46,534 nt of DNA. Origin: Isotricha intestinalis. Lineage: Eukaryota > Ciliophora > Litostomatea > Vestibuliferida > Isotrichidae. The position numbers were made by a program, and so were the translations under genes. The notes beneath the pieces were generated by a model, which did not search any database, was not told where the DNA came from, and saw only the letters and a program-made list of their open reading frames with translations. Positions 28,881 to 39,400 of the stretch are shown piece by piece. Position 1 is the first letter of the stretch. Every line of letters begins with the position of its first letter. The stretch covers positions 1 to 46,534 of the forward strand of contig JAJJLU010003606.1 of assembly GCA_023807065.1 (NCBI GenBank), in the 5' to 3' direction.

Positions 28881-30779
28881 TTAATCTTCTTCTAAACTTA
28901 TTTTTCTTAAAGCTTCATCAACAGCACTAACGGCAATAGGATGATAAAAACTTTTATATTTCTCATAAGTTTCCAAAGCTAAGTCTTTATTAACTTTATA
29001 AAAATTTGTATATAATTCAACTAAATAAGTACTAATACCATATTCACTTAAAAATTCATTAAGTTCTTCTAGACAATCTAATCTTTTATTTTTTAACATA
29101 ATCTTTAAAAATTTATACCTAAGAGAAATATTTCCAATATTTTTCAACTTTAAACTATCCCTTAAATAATTATAATTATTATCACTTAATTGACTACCTT
29201 TTTCATCCTGAGATATAGAAGCTAAAAAGTAATTTTTAACTTTTGAATGCCAACCATTAAATTCTTTCACAAAATCATCTCCTAATTCTTCATTATAAAA
29301 TTTAATTAAATTTTTTTCAACTTCATCAAAATATTTATTAGAAAAATCATTTTTAATCTCAGGAATTCCAGGTTTATATAACCAATCATCCCATTTAATT
29401 TTTTCAATAATTTTAGTAGCATTTTCCTTATCAAAATTATTATAAATTTCCTCATACAAATAATTTTTAAAATCCTCACTTGAAATACTTTGACCTTCAA
29501 ATTTACTTAAATATCTTTTAAATATTAATCTAAATAAATCCTTTTCAGCTTTTTCATTAATTAATTTTTCAATATAATATAAAAAGTTAAATCCTTTTTC
29601 ATAAGGAACAAAACTATAAGCTTCATCAGGATTTCTCCCTAATAAATTAGGTACCATAGCAGAAAAACTTTTACTTTCTCCAAAATAATTAATATCTAAT
29701 AATAATTCATTATAACCAATCATAGCATCTAATTTACTTAAATCTTCATCATCAACTTGAGACATGATTTTTCTTTCTAAAAACATAGTAAAACCTTCAT
29801 TTAACCAAAAATTTTCCCAATTATTATTAGTAATTAAATTACCAGTCCATGAATGAGACATTTCATGAGCAATAGTACCAACTTCACTTCTATCACCTGC
29901 AATAATAGCAGGAGTTACAAAAGTCATTTGAGGATTTTCCATTCCTCCAAAAGGAAAAGAAGGAGGTAATATTAATAAATTATAATCACCCCATTTATAG
30001 GAATTAGTATATGATTCTGCTACTTGTAAATATAATTCAATATTTGCAAATTCAGATTTTCCTTTCTCTATATTTTCAACTTCTGAATATATTTTTATCC
30101 TATCTGATATTATTCTTTCTTCTATTTTACCTGCTGCTATTGCTATTAAATAAGATGGTATTGGAATTTTTTGTTCATAAAAATATGTTATTGTATCTCC
30201 ATTATCTATTTTATTTTGATATATTCCACTTTCAAGAGCTAATAAAGGCTTAATTACTGTTATTCCTAGATTTGTTGTGAATTTTATTTTTGGAGTGTCT
30301 TGAATTGGTAACATTTCCCTACAAAAAATTGATTGACATTGACTAAACATATATGGATGTTTTTTACCTAAAGTTTGCTCTTCTTTTAACCAACCAATTG
30401 CCTTTCCTTCTTTTGTTGTTTCATATAATATTAATATTTGAAATTGAGTATTTTTTTGGTATTCTTTATATATCTTTAAGGGAGTTCCTAAGGATTTTAA
30501 TGAAAAATAATTGTCATGTTCATATTTTAAATTTTCTCCTGTATCACAATCTATTATTGAATTTATTATTAAAGAATTTGAATCAAGAATTATTAATTCT
30601 CCGTCCATTGTAGCGTTGAAATATAATTTTATTTTTCCTTTTAATATTGAGTTATTAAAATCTATCATTAAATGTCCTTCTAAATGTGTATGATAGACTT
30701 GGAAATAGTTACTAAATGTTGATGGGTCTTCTTTTTGGATTGTTGTTATTATTAAAGTAATTAGAAGGAAAATATTCAT
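28881..30779 (-). CDS. secreted M1 zinc aminopeptidase, leukotriene-A4-hydrolase type
   Basis: 632 residues, near the ~610 of LTA4H. An N-terminal signal peptide (MNIFLLITLIITTIQ) suggests secretion or a digestive vacuole, unlike the cytosolic animal enzyme. The N-terminal beta domain ends before GGMENP (278-283), the M1 substrate-amine motif. Zinc site H305-E306-M-S-H309 with E328 in NEGF is intact, as is the family block FVTPAIIAGDRSEVGTIAHEMSHSW. A C-terminal helical domain (about 480-620) completes the LTA4H layout. It would remove N-terminal residues from peptides; epoxide hydrolase activity is not implied. ATG at 30779, TAA stop. Confidence 0.9.
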   Translation of the reverse strand: MNIFLLITLIITTIQKEDPSTFSNYFQVYHTHLEGHLMIDFNNSILKGKIKLYFNATMDGELIILDSNSLIINSIIDCDTGENLKYEHDNYFSLKSLGTPLKIYKEYQKNTQFQILILYETTKEGKAIGWLKEEQTLGKKHPYMFSQCQSIFCREMLPIQDTPKIKFTTNLGITVIKPLLALESGIYQNKIDNGDTITYFYEQKIPIPSYLIAIAAGKIEERIISDRIKIYSEVENIEKGKSEFANIELYLQVAESYTNSYKWGDYNLLILPPSFPFGGMENPQMTFVTPAIIAGDRSEVGTIAHEMSHSWTGNLITNNNWENFWLNEGFTMFLERKIMSQVDDEDLSKLDAMIGYNELLLDINYFGESKSFSAMVPNLLGRNPDEAYSFVPYEKGFNFLYYIEKLINEKAEKDLFRLIFKRYLSKFEGQSISSEDFKNYLYEEIYNNFDKENATKIIEKIKWDDWLYKPGIPEIKNDFSNKYFDEVEKNLIKFYNEELGDDFVKEFNGWHSKVKNYFLASISQDEKGSQLSDNNYNYLRDSLKLKNIGNISLRYKFLKIMLKNKRLDCLEELNEFLSEYGISTYLVELYTNFYKVNKDLALETYEKYKSFYHPIAVSAVDEALRKISLEED

Positions 30780-32912
30780 TTAAATTCTATGGTTTTTTAT
30801 TAAATTAAATATAAATAAAATTGAATTAATTAAAAAAGGAAATAAAAAATAAAAAAGTTAGATTTAATTTTCATTTATTTCTAATTTCAATATTTTCTAA
30901 AGGAATACCGTACATCACGAAATAATTCGAAAAAATATTATTTTTTCAGATATGTTTTTCTAGAAATTCTTATTGTTCGTGGAAATTAGAAAATCAAGAT
31001 AGATTTAAAATTCGAAAATTCGAATTATTTATGTTCAATTATTTAGTCAATTGCGGTATTACCTTATATTAAAGGATATCTATTAATCATAAAAATAACA
31101 GGAAAAAACATGAGTTTTTTTCAAAAAGAAAATTTAAAAATAAAAATTCATAAGGAAATATAATCTTTTAGTAAAAATTAATATTTTTTTCTTATTGATT
31201 TAACACAATTCTTAAATTTATTAATAAATTTTTATCTTTTTTTCATTTAAATCAATTGTATTTTCTTGTTCCTTTTGATTTATTAAAAAGTTATTATACC
31301 TTTGAAAAACAATTAATATTTTGTGAGAAAATTTATTCTATTAAGAACAAAGAATTCCATTAAATTTATGTAATATTGATTAACTTTTAATTAATTTAGC
31401 AACTTTTTTCCAATTTTATCCTTTATTATCCACACATGAAAGATATAATTCTTCATTAACATAAAAAATTAAATCAAAAACAATTATAAATTCATACAAT
31501 TTAAATATTCAATGATTTTTATCAAAGAATTGTGTTGAAAAATTATTGGGTAAAAGCTTTAATTATTTAATAAATCAATCAAACCATTTTTGAATTATCA
31601 TTAAAACTTACAATATATAGAATCAACCTAATTATCTTTTCATATTATCCTACTTTAATAGAATCTCTTTTTTTCTGTAGCTCATCTTTTCCAAATAATT
31701 AATTCCTATTTTGCATAAAGTCTTTCCTTGTCTTAATAACATTTTCTCCTTATTCACTAAAGAAATTTATTTAAAAAACAAGAAATTATTTTTATTATGA
31801 AATTAAAGAATTTATAATGAAAAAAAGTGAAAGATTTTGACTGGATTCTATCAAAATTAGTTTCCAAATTATCTCATTTTTCCAGTATAAGATGACATAA
31901 AGATAGTCAAAGATAATTCAATCATATTAAATATGAATGATAATATCAATATAAAATTATAGAAAAAAAATTAAAAGAAATTATTGAACATTAAAGCTTG
32001 ATATTTTCTTTTTAAAAAATTAATTGCTTATAAATTATTGGTTTTGTGAAAGGATTTAAATTATTGAAATTTTTTTCTAAATTTTCCTCCCTGATATTAA
32101 CTATTTTAATTTATTCTTATCATAAAATCTTCACAATGAGAATAAGAATAACTGTAAGATATATGAATGTTTTGAAAAATCTACTTTTTATTTATTAATT
32201 TTGATTTTGGGGATTATTCTTTTGTTATATAAATTAGAGAATTATATCCTAATCATAAAATTCTTTGTTTTAAAAAGAATTCTTAAATTAGATTTAATCA
32301 TTTTTAATATTCATTATTTTTAAACAAATTTCATATAAATAACATATTCCTAGGTTGATTCAGAATTTTTTATATTATTAATTTAAAAGTTGAAGATTTT
32401 AACTATATATAAATAAATTTAATGTTTAGTTTTTGATTTCTAACTTTTCTGTTTTTTCATTCTTTTTTTAAAATCAAACAATTTTTTTTATTTTTAAATT
32501 GTAATTTATTTTAGCACATTTTTTAAATCATTGTTCTTTATATTTAAAACTGTAATTAACCATTATTTACTTTAAATAACCTTAGACTATCAATTATTAT
32601 TATTTATGATGTCATAATTTTTATTCATATTGAATAATAAGTATGTGATATATAATGTATCATAATGTTTTCATTTTTAATCCAAAAGTGAAAAAAATAT
32701 TTACATTTTTAAACAGAATTATAGTTTAATTCACCTTCTTTCTATTTTCCTTTTTTTATCATTTCTTCACTATAATAAATATCTATTTTTTTTGAAGTTT
32801 CATTGAAAAAATGATTATTTAGATTTGTTTTAAATTTATATATATTAATTATTTATATTCATTTAGTTATTTTTTTTCTGATTTTTTCAAATATTATCTA
32901 TATGTTTTATAA
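30780..32912. other. gene-free 2.1-kb region with a diverged inverted repeat
   Basis: The largest gap in the window. No intact gene, tRNA or rRNA is visible. At 30898-31066 there is a nested inverted repeat (listed separately). Short plus-strand frames with coding-like composition, e.g. around 31700-31800, are broken by stops and could be relics, but this is weak. The right end is the 3' flank of the kinase/B-box gene that stops at 32913. Confidence 0.4.
30898..31066. repeat. nested inverted repeat, possible RNA fold or small element
   Basis: A perfect 12-bp pair (AAATAATTCGAA at 30920-30931 and its complement at 31019-31030) lies inside an outer pair AATACCG (30904-30910) / CGGTATT (31054-31060). 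More loosely, 30898-30933 matches the reverse complement of 31033-31066 over most of ~35 bases. The C/G content here is higher than in the flanks. It could be a structured RNA or the diverged ends of a small mobile element; no target-site duplication is clear. Confidence 0.4.
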
Positions 32913-33189
32913 TTAATTTTTAAATTCTAAAATGAAGTCAAAAAAGACATTTAAAAGTGGATATGGTTTTCCAGATTTTGATTTTAAATAATTTATAAAT
33001 TTTTCATTTAAATTGATTGAATTAAACTTTAGTTTTTTTACTCCATAATATTCAAATAACTTTAATGTAAAGATTGTATTTGTAAATTTATTAAGAGTAA
33101 ATTTTAAAATTCTTGTTTCCTCATTAAATGAAATAATATTAAAAATATCCGTTTCTTTATTTAAATGTTTTGAAATAAATTCTTTATTT
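32913..33189 (-). other. terminal coding exon of the kinase/B-box paralogue
   Basis: After an acceptor TTTTTTCCTAG at 33190, the minus strand is open for 91 codons to TAA at 32915-32913, with ordinary coding composition (e.g. GVKKLKF, GKPYPLL). There is no start codon near its head, so it is not a gene alone. Its first base completes a codon, which agrees with exon 1 ending after two bases of a codon. It shows that the array lies between two true coding exons. Confidence 0.75.
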
Positions 33190-34994
33190 CTAGGAAAAAA
33201 TTAAATATTATTTATACATCCTATTCATTATTATATATTAAACTCATTATCTTTTTATTATAAATATATCTTATGTTCTATAATTTGTTCTAAATATTTG
33301 TTACTCACTTTTGATTTATCATTAAATTTTACTTTCTTTCATTAATTAAGGTATATTACTCACTGTTTATTTAATTATTATAATATTAAATCTTAATCGT
33401 TCTTACTTCCTATTTATTAGTATAATAATTTTACTCACTATTTATTATTATTTATTATTTACTCTCTATTCTTTTACAAAATAAATCTTACTCACTATTA
33501 ATTTATTATTTATATTTTACTCACTATTTATTTATTATTTATGTTTTACTCACTATTTATTAATTATTTATATCTTTCTCACTTCTAATAATTACATATA
33601 TTTACTCACTGTTTATAATAATCTATATGTTTTACAAACAATTATTTATTATTTATATATCTTACATACTATTTTTAATTAATATTTTATACTCACTATT
33701 TATTTATCATTTAATATTTTTTACTTTCTATTATTTATTATAAATATTTTACTTCCTATTGATTATTTTATATCTTACTTATTATTCAATTATTAAATAT
33801 ATATCTTATGAACTATTCATTTTATATATATATATCTTATAATTCTATTTCAATTCTTTTGTTAATCAATTGTTTATATGCTGAATCATTTAAATCTATA
33901 AATTCTAATTCTTCTTCTATCATTACATTATTTTTTATATTTTCTAAATAGTTAATATAATAATTTTTGAAATTATTATCATCATCATTAACATAAATAT
34001 CTTTATTTTCTTTATTTTTATTCACCCGATCAAGAAATGAATTGATTTCTTTTTTTATCTTATTTATCTTTTTTAAATGTTTATCTATATCTTCATATAA
34101 TTTTTGTGTTTTATATATTTCCACTTGAGTCATTCCAATTTTATTTAAAGGAACAAATTTATGATTACAATGATAATGTAAGCACTTTAAACAAAAATTT
34201 TTTTTACAATCATTACAATATCCTTTAATTATTTCATCATCAATTTTACATTTTAATGGTTTTTCTTGAAAAAAACAATTATTAAAATAATCTTCCCAAT
34301 TAATTCTTTGATTTATATCAACACATAACATTTTATTCAATAAATCATTTAAATCATTATTATTAGTTTTCTTTAATTCTTTTTCTAAGTCAATATCTTT
34401 ATTTAATAAAATTTCTGTTTTACCATCAAAAGGATATTTTTTGAATAAAATATAATATATTATTATTCCTAAACTCCAAATATCATTTTTACTATTCAAA
34501 TTTTTTTCTTGTGTAATTTCAGGAGATATTGAAAATATAAAATCACTTAATTTAATTGTTATTTTATTTATTTTATTTAAACATATTAATATATTTGATA
34601 ATTTTAAATTACCAAAAATAATATCTTTATTTTTCAAATTTTGTAATGTATTATTTAGTTGGATTAATATTTCTTTTAATTCTTGAATTGATAATCCTTC
34701 TTTTCTTATTTTTATATAATCTCCTAAATTTATTAAACATAATTCCATCACGATATATAAATAATCTTCAGTATTTATTATTTCTATAATTGAAACTAAA
34801 TTTTCTTCGGAATTTAATAATTTCATGAGCTCTAATTTATATAAAAATTTATCATCAATTTTATATTTTAATTTATTAACTTTTTTAATTGCAACATAAT
34901 TTCCATTCTCTTTATTTTTTGCTTTAAATACTTCACTATAACTTCCTGAACCAATTTTACTGAAAATTTTATATTTTTTTAATTCATTTATCAT
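32913..34994 (-). CDS. pseudokinase with B-box, spliced through a microexon array
   Basis: Paralogue of the gene at 14929-17494. Exon 1 is 34994-33841 (384 codons + 2 nt): glycine loop GSGSYSEVF at 15-23, Lys37 in VAIK, B-box at about 249-278 (CKID, CNDC, CLKC, H, H) and a coiled coil at about 285-320. The catalytic loop is FGNLKLSN (127-134), without the HRD Asp, and DFG is DFI (151-153), so it is probably inactive. The continuous frame stops at TAA 33839-33837, but an array of 3-nt exons follows and leads to a terminal exon 33189-32913 (1 nt + 91 codons + TAA) that is open only in the phase set by exon 1. The joined product is about 496 residues with an acidic Asp/Glu/Asn linker. Kinase and B-box seen; spliced end inferred. 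Confidence 0.7.
33190..33840 (-). other. array of 21-22 tiny introns and 20-21 three-base exons
   Basis: Introns are 23-29 nt (one of 44) and each exon is three bases, centred at 33811, 33780, 33754, 33726, 33694, 33667, 33637, 33607, 33580, 33551, 33522, 33493, 33464, 33436, 33408, 33361, 33334, 33306, 33276, (33249) and 33219. Eight of these exons are TGA, yet in phase 2 (imposed by the two leftover bases of exon 1) they give GAT or GAA/GAG codons and no stop. The exon at 33248-33250 would create TAG, so 33274-33221 is better read as one 54-nt intron. Non-standard ends: donors AT at 33840, 33809 and 33274, GA at 33578; acceptors AA at 33782 and TG at 33639. Confidence 0.7.
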
Positions 34995-36400
34995 TTTTTA
35001 AATATATATTAAGAATTTTACTTAAAAAAGAACTAAAATAGTATATAATATTAGAATAATTTTAATTATAATTAATATAAAATATAAATTTTTTCTTTCT
35101 AAACAAGTGTTTAAAAAATCTTATTTTTTATTTTCTTGTTTTTAAATTAAAAGTGAAGTAGATAATGAATTTAAATGAAATTATATTCTAATCTAAAATA
35201 TATAATTAAGGAGTTTTATTTACATTAATCTTTCTTTGATTTGAATTGTTACTTCTTTCAGTAATTCATATAATGGAAAAATATCACCTTATGTAATTGA
35301 TGTTAATGGTATAAAGTGTGATATTACTAAATTTATTTGAATTTTGAGCATAAGATGGATTTTTTGAAAAATTTGAATCTTTTTCTGAAGTAAATAATAC
35401 TAAAATTAACCAAAATTCAATATGATTTGTTTTATTAATTTAACTTTCAAAGGATAGTAATAACGATAATTATATTATGTATTACATCAGAATTGTCAAA
35501 AGAAATTATGAAAAAAAACTGACATTTGAAGTATATAATTTAAAAAGAAAAAAATGAAAAATGTTTCTTAAATGAATTTGAATTATAGTATGAAAAAAAG
35601 TAAAACAAAAAAAGAGTGAAAAGGAAAAGATATTTTATTATTTTGAAAAATACAATTTGGTAGATTATTATTGTTCAAAAAAAATAAATTAAATATAATC
35701 ATGATAATATTATTTGATTTAAAAAATTTGTTTATTGAAAAATAAATCTTTCTTCAAAACAATTCAAAAATTTTTTTTATTAACTGAATCTTTTAAATAT
35801 TTATATAGTTATATTTATATTTTTTATTTTCCTAATTCCATTTTTTTTGTCAAAAACAACAGCCTAGCTTTTTTAATTATATAATTGAATATATATTTCA
35901 TATGTTTTTTGAGGAAAAGACTTTGAAAAAGTAACTTTTCTTCTTTTTATTCTTAAAAAATATATTTATCCTTTTTATTCTTTTAGATTTCTTGGTTGAG
36001 TAAACAAATATTTTTATAATAAATTCTAAATTATTTACTTTAATTCAAATCTAAGTAATTGAATTACAAATTAGAAACAAGAAATATTGTTGTAAAAATG
36101 AATATATATAAATTTATTAATTATCTTTATGTCTTTATATCAATCTTACAAATTTTTTTTCAAATATAATTAAAATATAAAAAAAATTTTAGATTTAATT
36201 TTGAACTTAAAATTGAATCTGATTTATTCTTCTCAATATTTTAACAAAAAAAATTAAATAAGTAATATTTATCTAATGATAATTATTTAAACAATTAAAT
36301 ATATTAAATTTCCCCTTATTTTCTATATATTATTCTATTTACATTAATTGAAAATCTTTTTTATTAAAAAATATTTACAACTTCATAATATTTTTAATTT
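34995..36400. other. intergenic region with a decayed gene
   Basis: 1.4 kb between two minus-strand genes. Apart from the pseudogene fragment at about 35248-35600 (listed separately) it is AT-rich sequence without a recognisable feature; the part next to 34995 should hold the promoter of the kinase/B-box gene. Confidence 0.45.
35248..35600 (+). pseudogene. decayed protein-coding fragment
   Basis: Three consecutive plus-strand segments have coding-like composition in different frames: 35248-35337 (includes NSYNGKISPYVIDVNGIKCD), 35354-35422 (includes DGFFEKFESFSEVNNTKI) and 35444-35554 (includes NYIMYYIRIVKRNYEKKL), each closed by TGA. Small introns could join the first two (GT at 35309 or so to AG near 35354), but no reading restores the whole, and no start codon is evident. 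I read it as a gene relic of unknown family. No restored version is proposed. Confidence 0.4.
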
Positions 36401-39400
36401 TTAATTTTGAAGAGTTTGATTATTATTCCCATTAATATTAGTTTTTTCCATATCTAATAATTTATCAATATTAGATAAATTAGCAAGAACTTCTTTTGGA
36501 ATAATAGAAAGCATATTTTTAGTTTTATAAATAATTGAATTTAAATTCCTAACAAATGGAATCCAAACAAGAATAAATCCACTAATAATAATAGAAATAT
36601 AAGCAATAATCATTATAATAAATTTAAAATAAGCATCATCTAAATATTTAGTTATAACATCAATAGTAATTTGTTTTAATTGAATAAATAAAGGAATCAT
36701 TAAACTTTGCATCATTATATTTAAATCAGCTACATTTTCTAAATTAAAAAAATCAATTGGATCATTTTTAAAATATTCTTCAATTTGTTCAGGTTCTTTT
36801 GGTAATCTTTCATAAAATTTATCAGTTCCTGTTAAAGTTAAATTTACTATTGGTGAATTAACATCTATAATAACATTATAAAGTTGTTTAACAAATCTAA
36901 TTTCTTCAATGAAATAAGAATTCATGACTAAATATCCATATTTAGTTGCTTGATTCATATATTCTGTACATTCTTCTTCATTTAAAAAATATTCTTCAGT
37001 TCTAAAATAACAAGGAGGCTTTTTTAACATATTATTATATTTAATTATGAAATTATAAGGTAATTGACTTCTTACTCTGTTCATATATGAAAAGGAGTTT
37101 TTTCTTATAACATAAATTTCTTCTAATAAATAATTTAATCTAGATAATGAATTTTCTGAATTTACTGTTGAATTTAGATCAAATAAATATTCTCTTAAAG
37201 CGTTAAAAACTTCATAAAATGCATTTTCTATTATTAATTCCTTTTGAAAATATGTCTCATTAGTTATTATTTTTTCTAAATAAAAATAAAATAAACAAAA
37301 TAAAACAGTAAAGAATGTCATTACTAAAGATAAAAAACCTCCAAAACGAATTTTAAATATTCTTGAAGATTGAAGTTTATTATTTCCTCTTTGGTATTTA
37401 TAACTATTATTAATATTATTATTTTCATTTGTATTTTCTTTTTTTATTAAAGGTTCTTCATTATTCTCTTCATAAAATAATAGTGAGCCATTAATATCAT
37501 CTTCTTCATTGTGTAATTTTTTACTAAAGTTTTCACATTTATCAAGTAAATTTTTTATTACTGAAGAACTGATTTCAAAAAAGACTTCAATGTAACTTTG
37601 TTTTTTTTTTGCTACTTTATTATATGCATAAATAATTATAAAATATAATAAAACGATAATTAAAAAAATACAAACATATTGGATTATCCAAAAAACTTTA
37701 ATCTTTTTAATAATAATATGTAATTCATCCATATAAGTTTCACCTATTTTTTGATATGATATACAAATAACATTTAAAGAATTTTTAAGATAAAAAAATG
37801 TATCTTGTTCAGTTGGAATGACATAATTTATTTTTTTTGTTGCAATATTAAATAAAGCAGTTATAGCTTCAATAAAAGTACTTTGCATTGTTGTTTTTAC
37901 AATTTTAATAGTTAAATCTGGAAAAATAATATTTTCAGTATCTATTAAATCTTCATATATAATTTTATAATTTTTTGAAGAAAACTTTAAATTAGTTGAA
38001 GTTGTAAAGGAAATTAATTTATGACTTTCTTCAAATAATTCCATTGTATGATTATAAATAGTTTCTATGTATTTTTCTCTATTTGATCTAGATGGTATTA
38101 AAGTATAATTTTCATTATTTAATAAAATTAATTCTTTTACATAATAAATACCCACTGAATTTAAAATTAATAATCTATAAGAATCTGTAATTAAATTTCC
38201 AATCACTTTTAATTTACTAGAAGTAGTTAATATATAAAATAAAGTAATAGAACCCATTCCCATTAATATAATAAAAACTAATACTGACATTTTATTTAAT
38301 AAAGAAATACTTTCTTGTGATTCTTCTTTTTTTAAAGCATATTCTATTTCTTTAATTAAAGGATTCTCTACCATATTTGAATCTAATCCAATTATAATAT
38401 TATTTATGTTTTGATTTGTATTTAATGAAAAATTCTGATTTAGATTTGTATTATCTTGATTATTATTATTATTATCTTCTCCTTCATTTTTTTTATTTTC
38501 ATGCATTCTTTTTTCTACTTGAGATATCTTTTCATAATCTTTTATTTCAATTAAAATATTTTTGGAATAATCATATTTCATAAATTTAATTTTTGAAGCA
38601 TTAACTTTATAATACTCATCTTCAACTTTAGGTTTATTAAATAAATTTTTAACATTACTACTAATATTATTAACAGTAATTTCTTTTTGAGGAATATTAT
38701 CATTAATAATTGAAGAACTTTGATTTGAATAATCTTCATCTTCATTATCTTCATCTTCTTCTTCTTCATCTTCTTCATCTTTTTTTTTTTTTAATTCCCT
38801 TCTTTTATTTTCTTCTTCAATTTCTCTCATTACTTGTTCTCTCATATATTCTCTTAAAGAATCATTTCCAATTTCATCAATACCAATATAAATTAAATCA
38901 TCTATATTTAATTTAAAATTAAATTTTGAATTTGGAATATAATTTGGATCAATGTCTAAATTTGATTTTGGGGTAATCGTAATATTATAATTATTATTAT
39001 TATTATTATTATTTAATGGATATGGCATTGATTCTTTTGATTCTGATTTATAATTTGAATTAGAATATTTAAAGCTTTTTCTTTGAGGAATTGGAGATAA
39101 AGGTAAACATTTAGTAGAATTAGTATTTGATATATGAGTTTTTTCAAATTTAAAAATATATCCTATTAATTTTTTATTTATTATTAAATCGTTAACAGTT
39201 AAACAAAAATAATCATCATTATAATTATTACCAATAGTTTTAGTTTTAGGAAAAATTGAACTTTTCAAATCAATAATTTTAGAAGAATTAAATTTTGAAT
39301 CATTTACTTCTGTTTTTCTCCATATAATATTAACAGGATTTTTAAATTTTTTATTTAAAATGTTTTTCTTTAAACATAGTTTTTGTTCTGGAGTTAATTG

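Noticed and set aside
33435..33608. TGA microexons as stop codons ending the kinase
   Set aside because: In the phase set by exon 1 the TGA bases are split between codons and give Asp/Glu; the downstream exon is open only in that phase.
33190..33840. CRISPR-like array because of regular spacing
   Set aside because: The conserved part is only the splice-like boundary plus three bases, the spacers are AT-rich intron-like sequence, and the host is eukaryotic.
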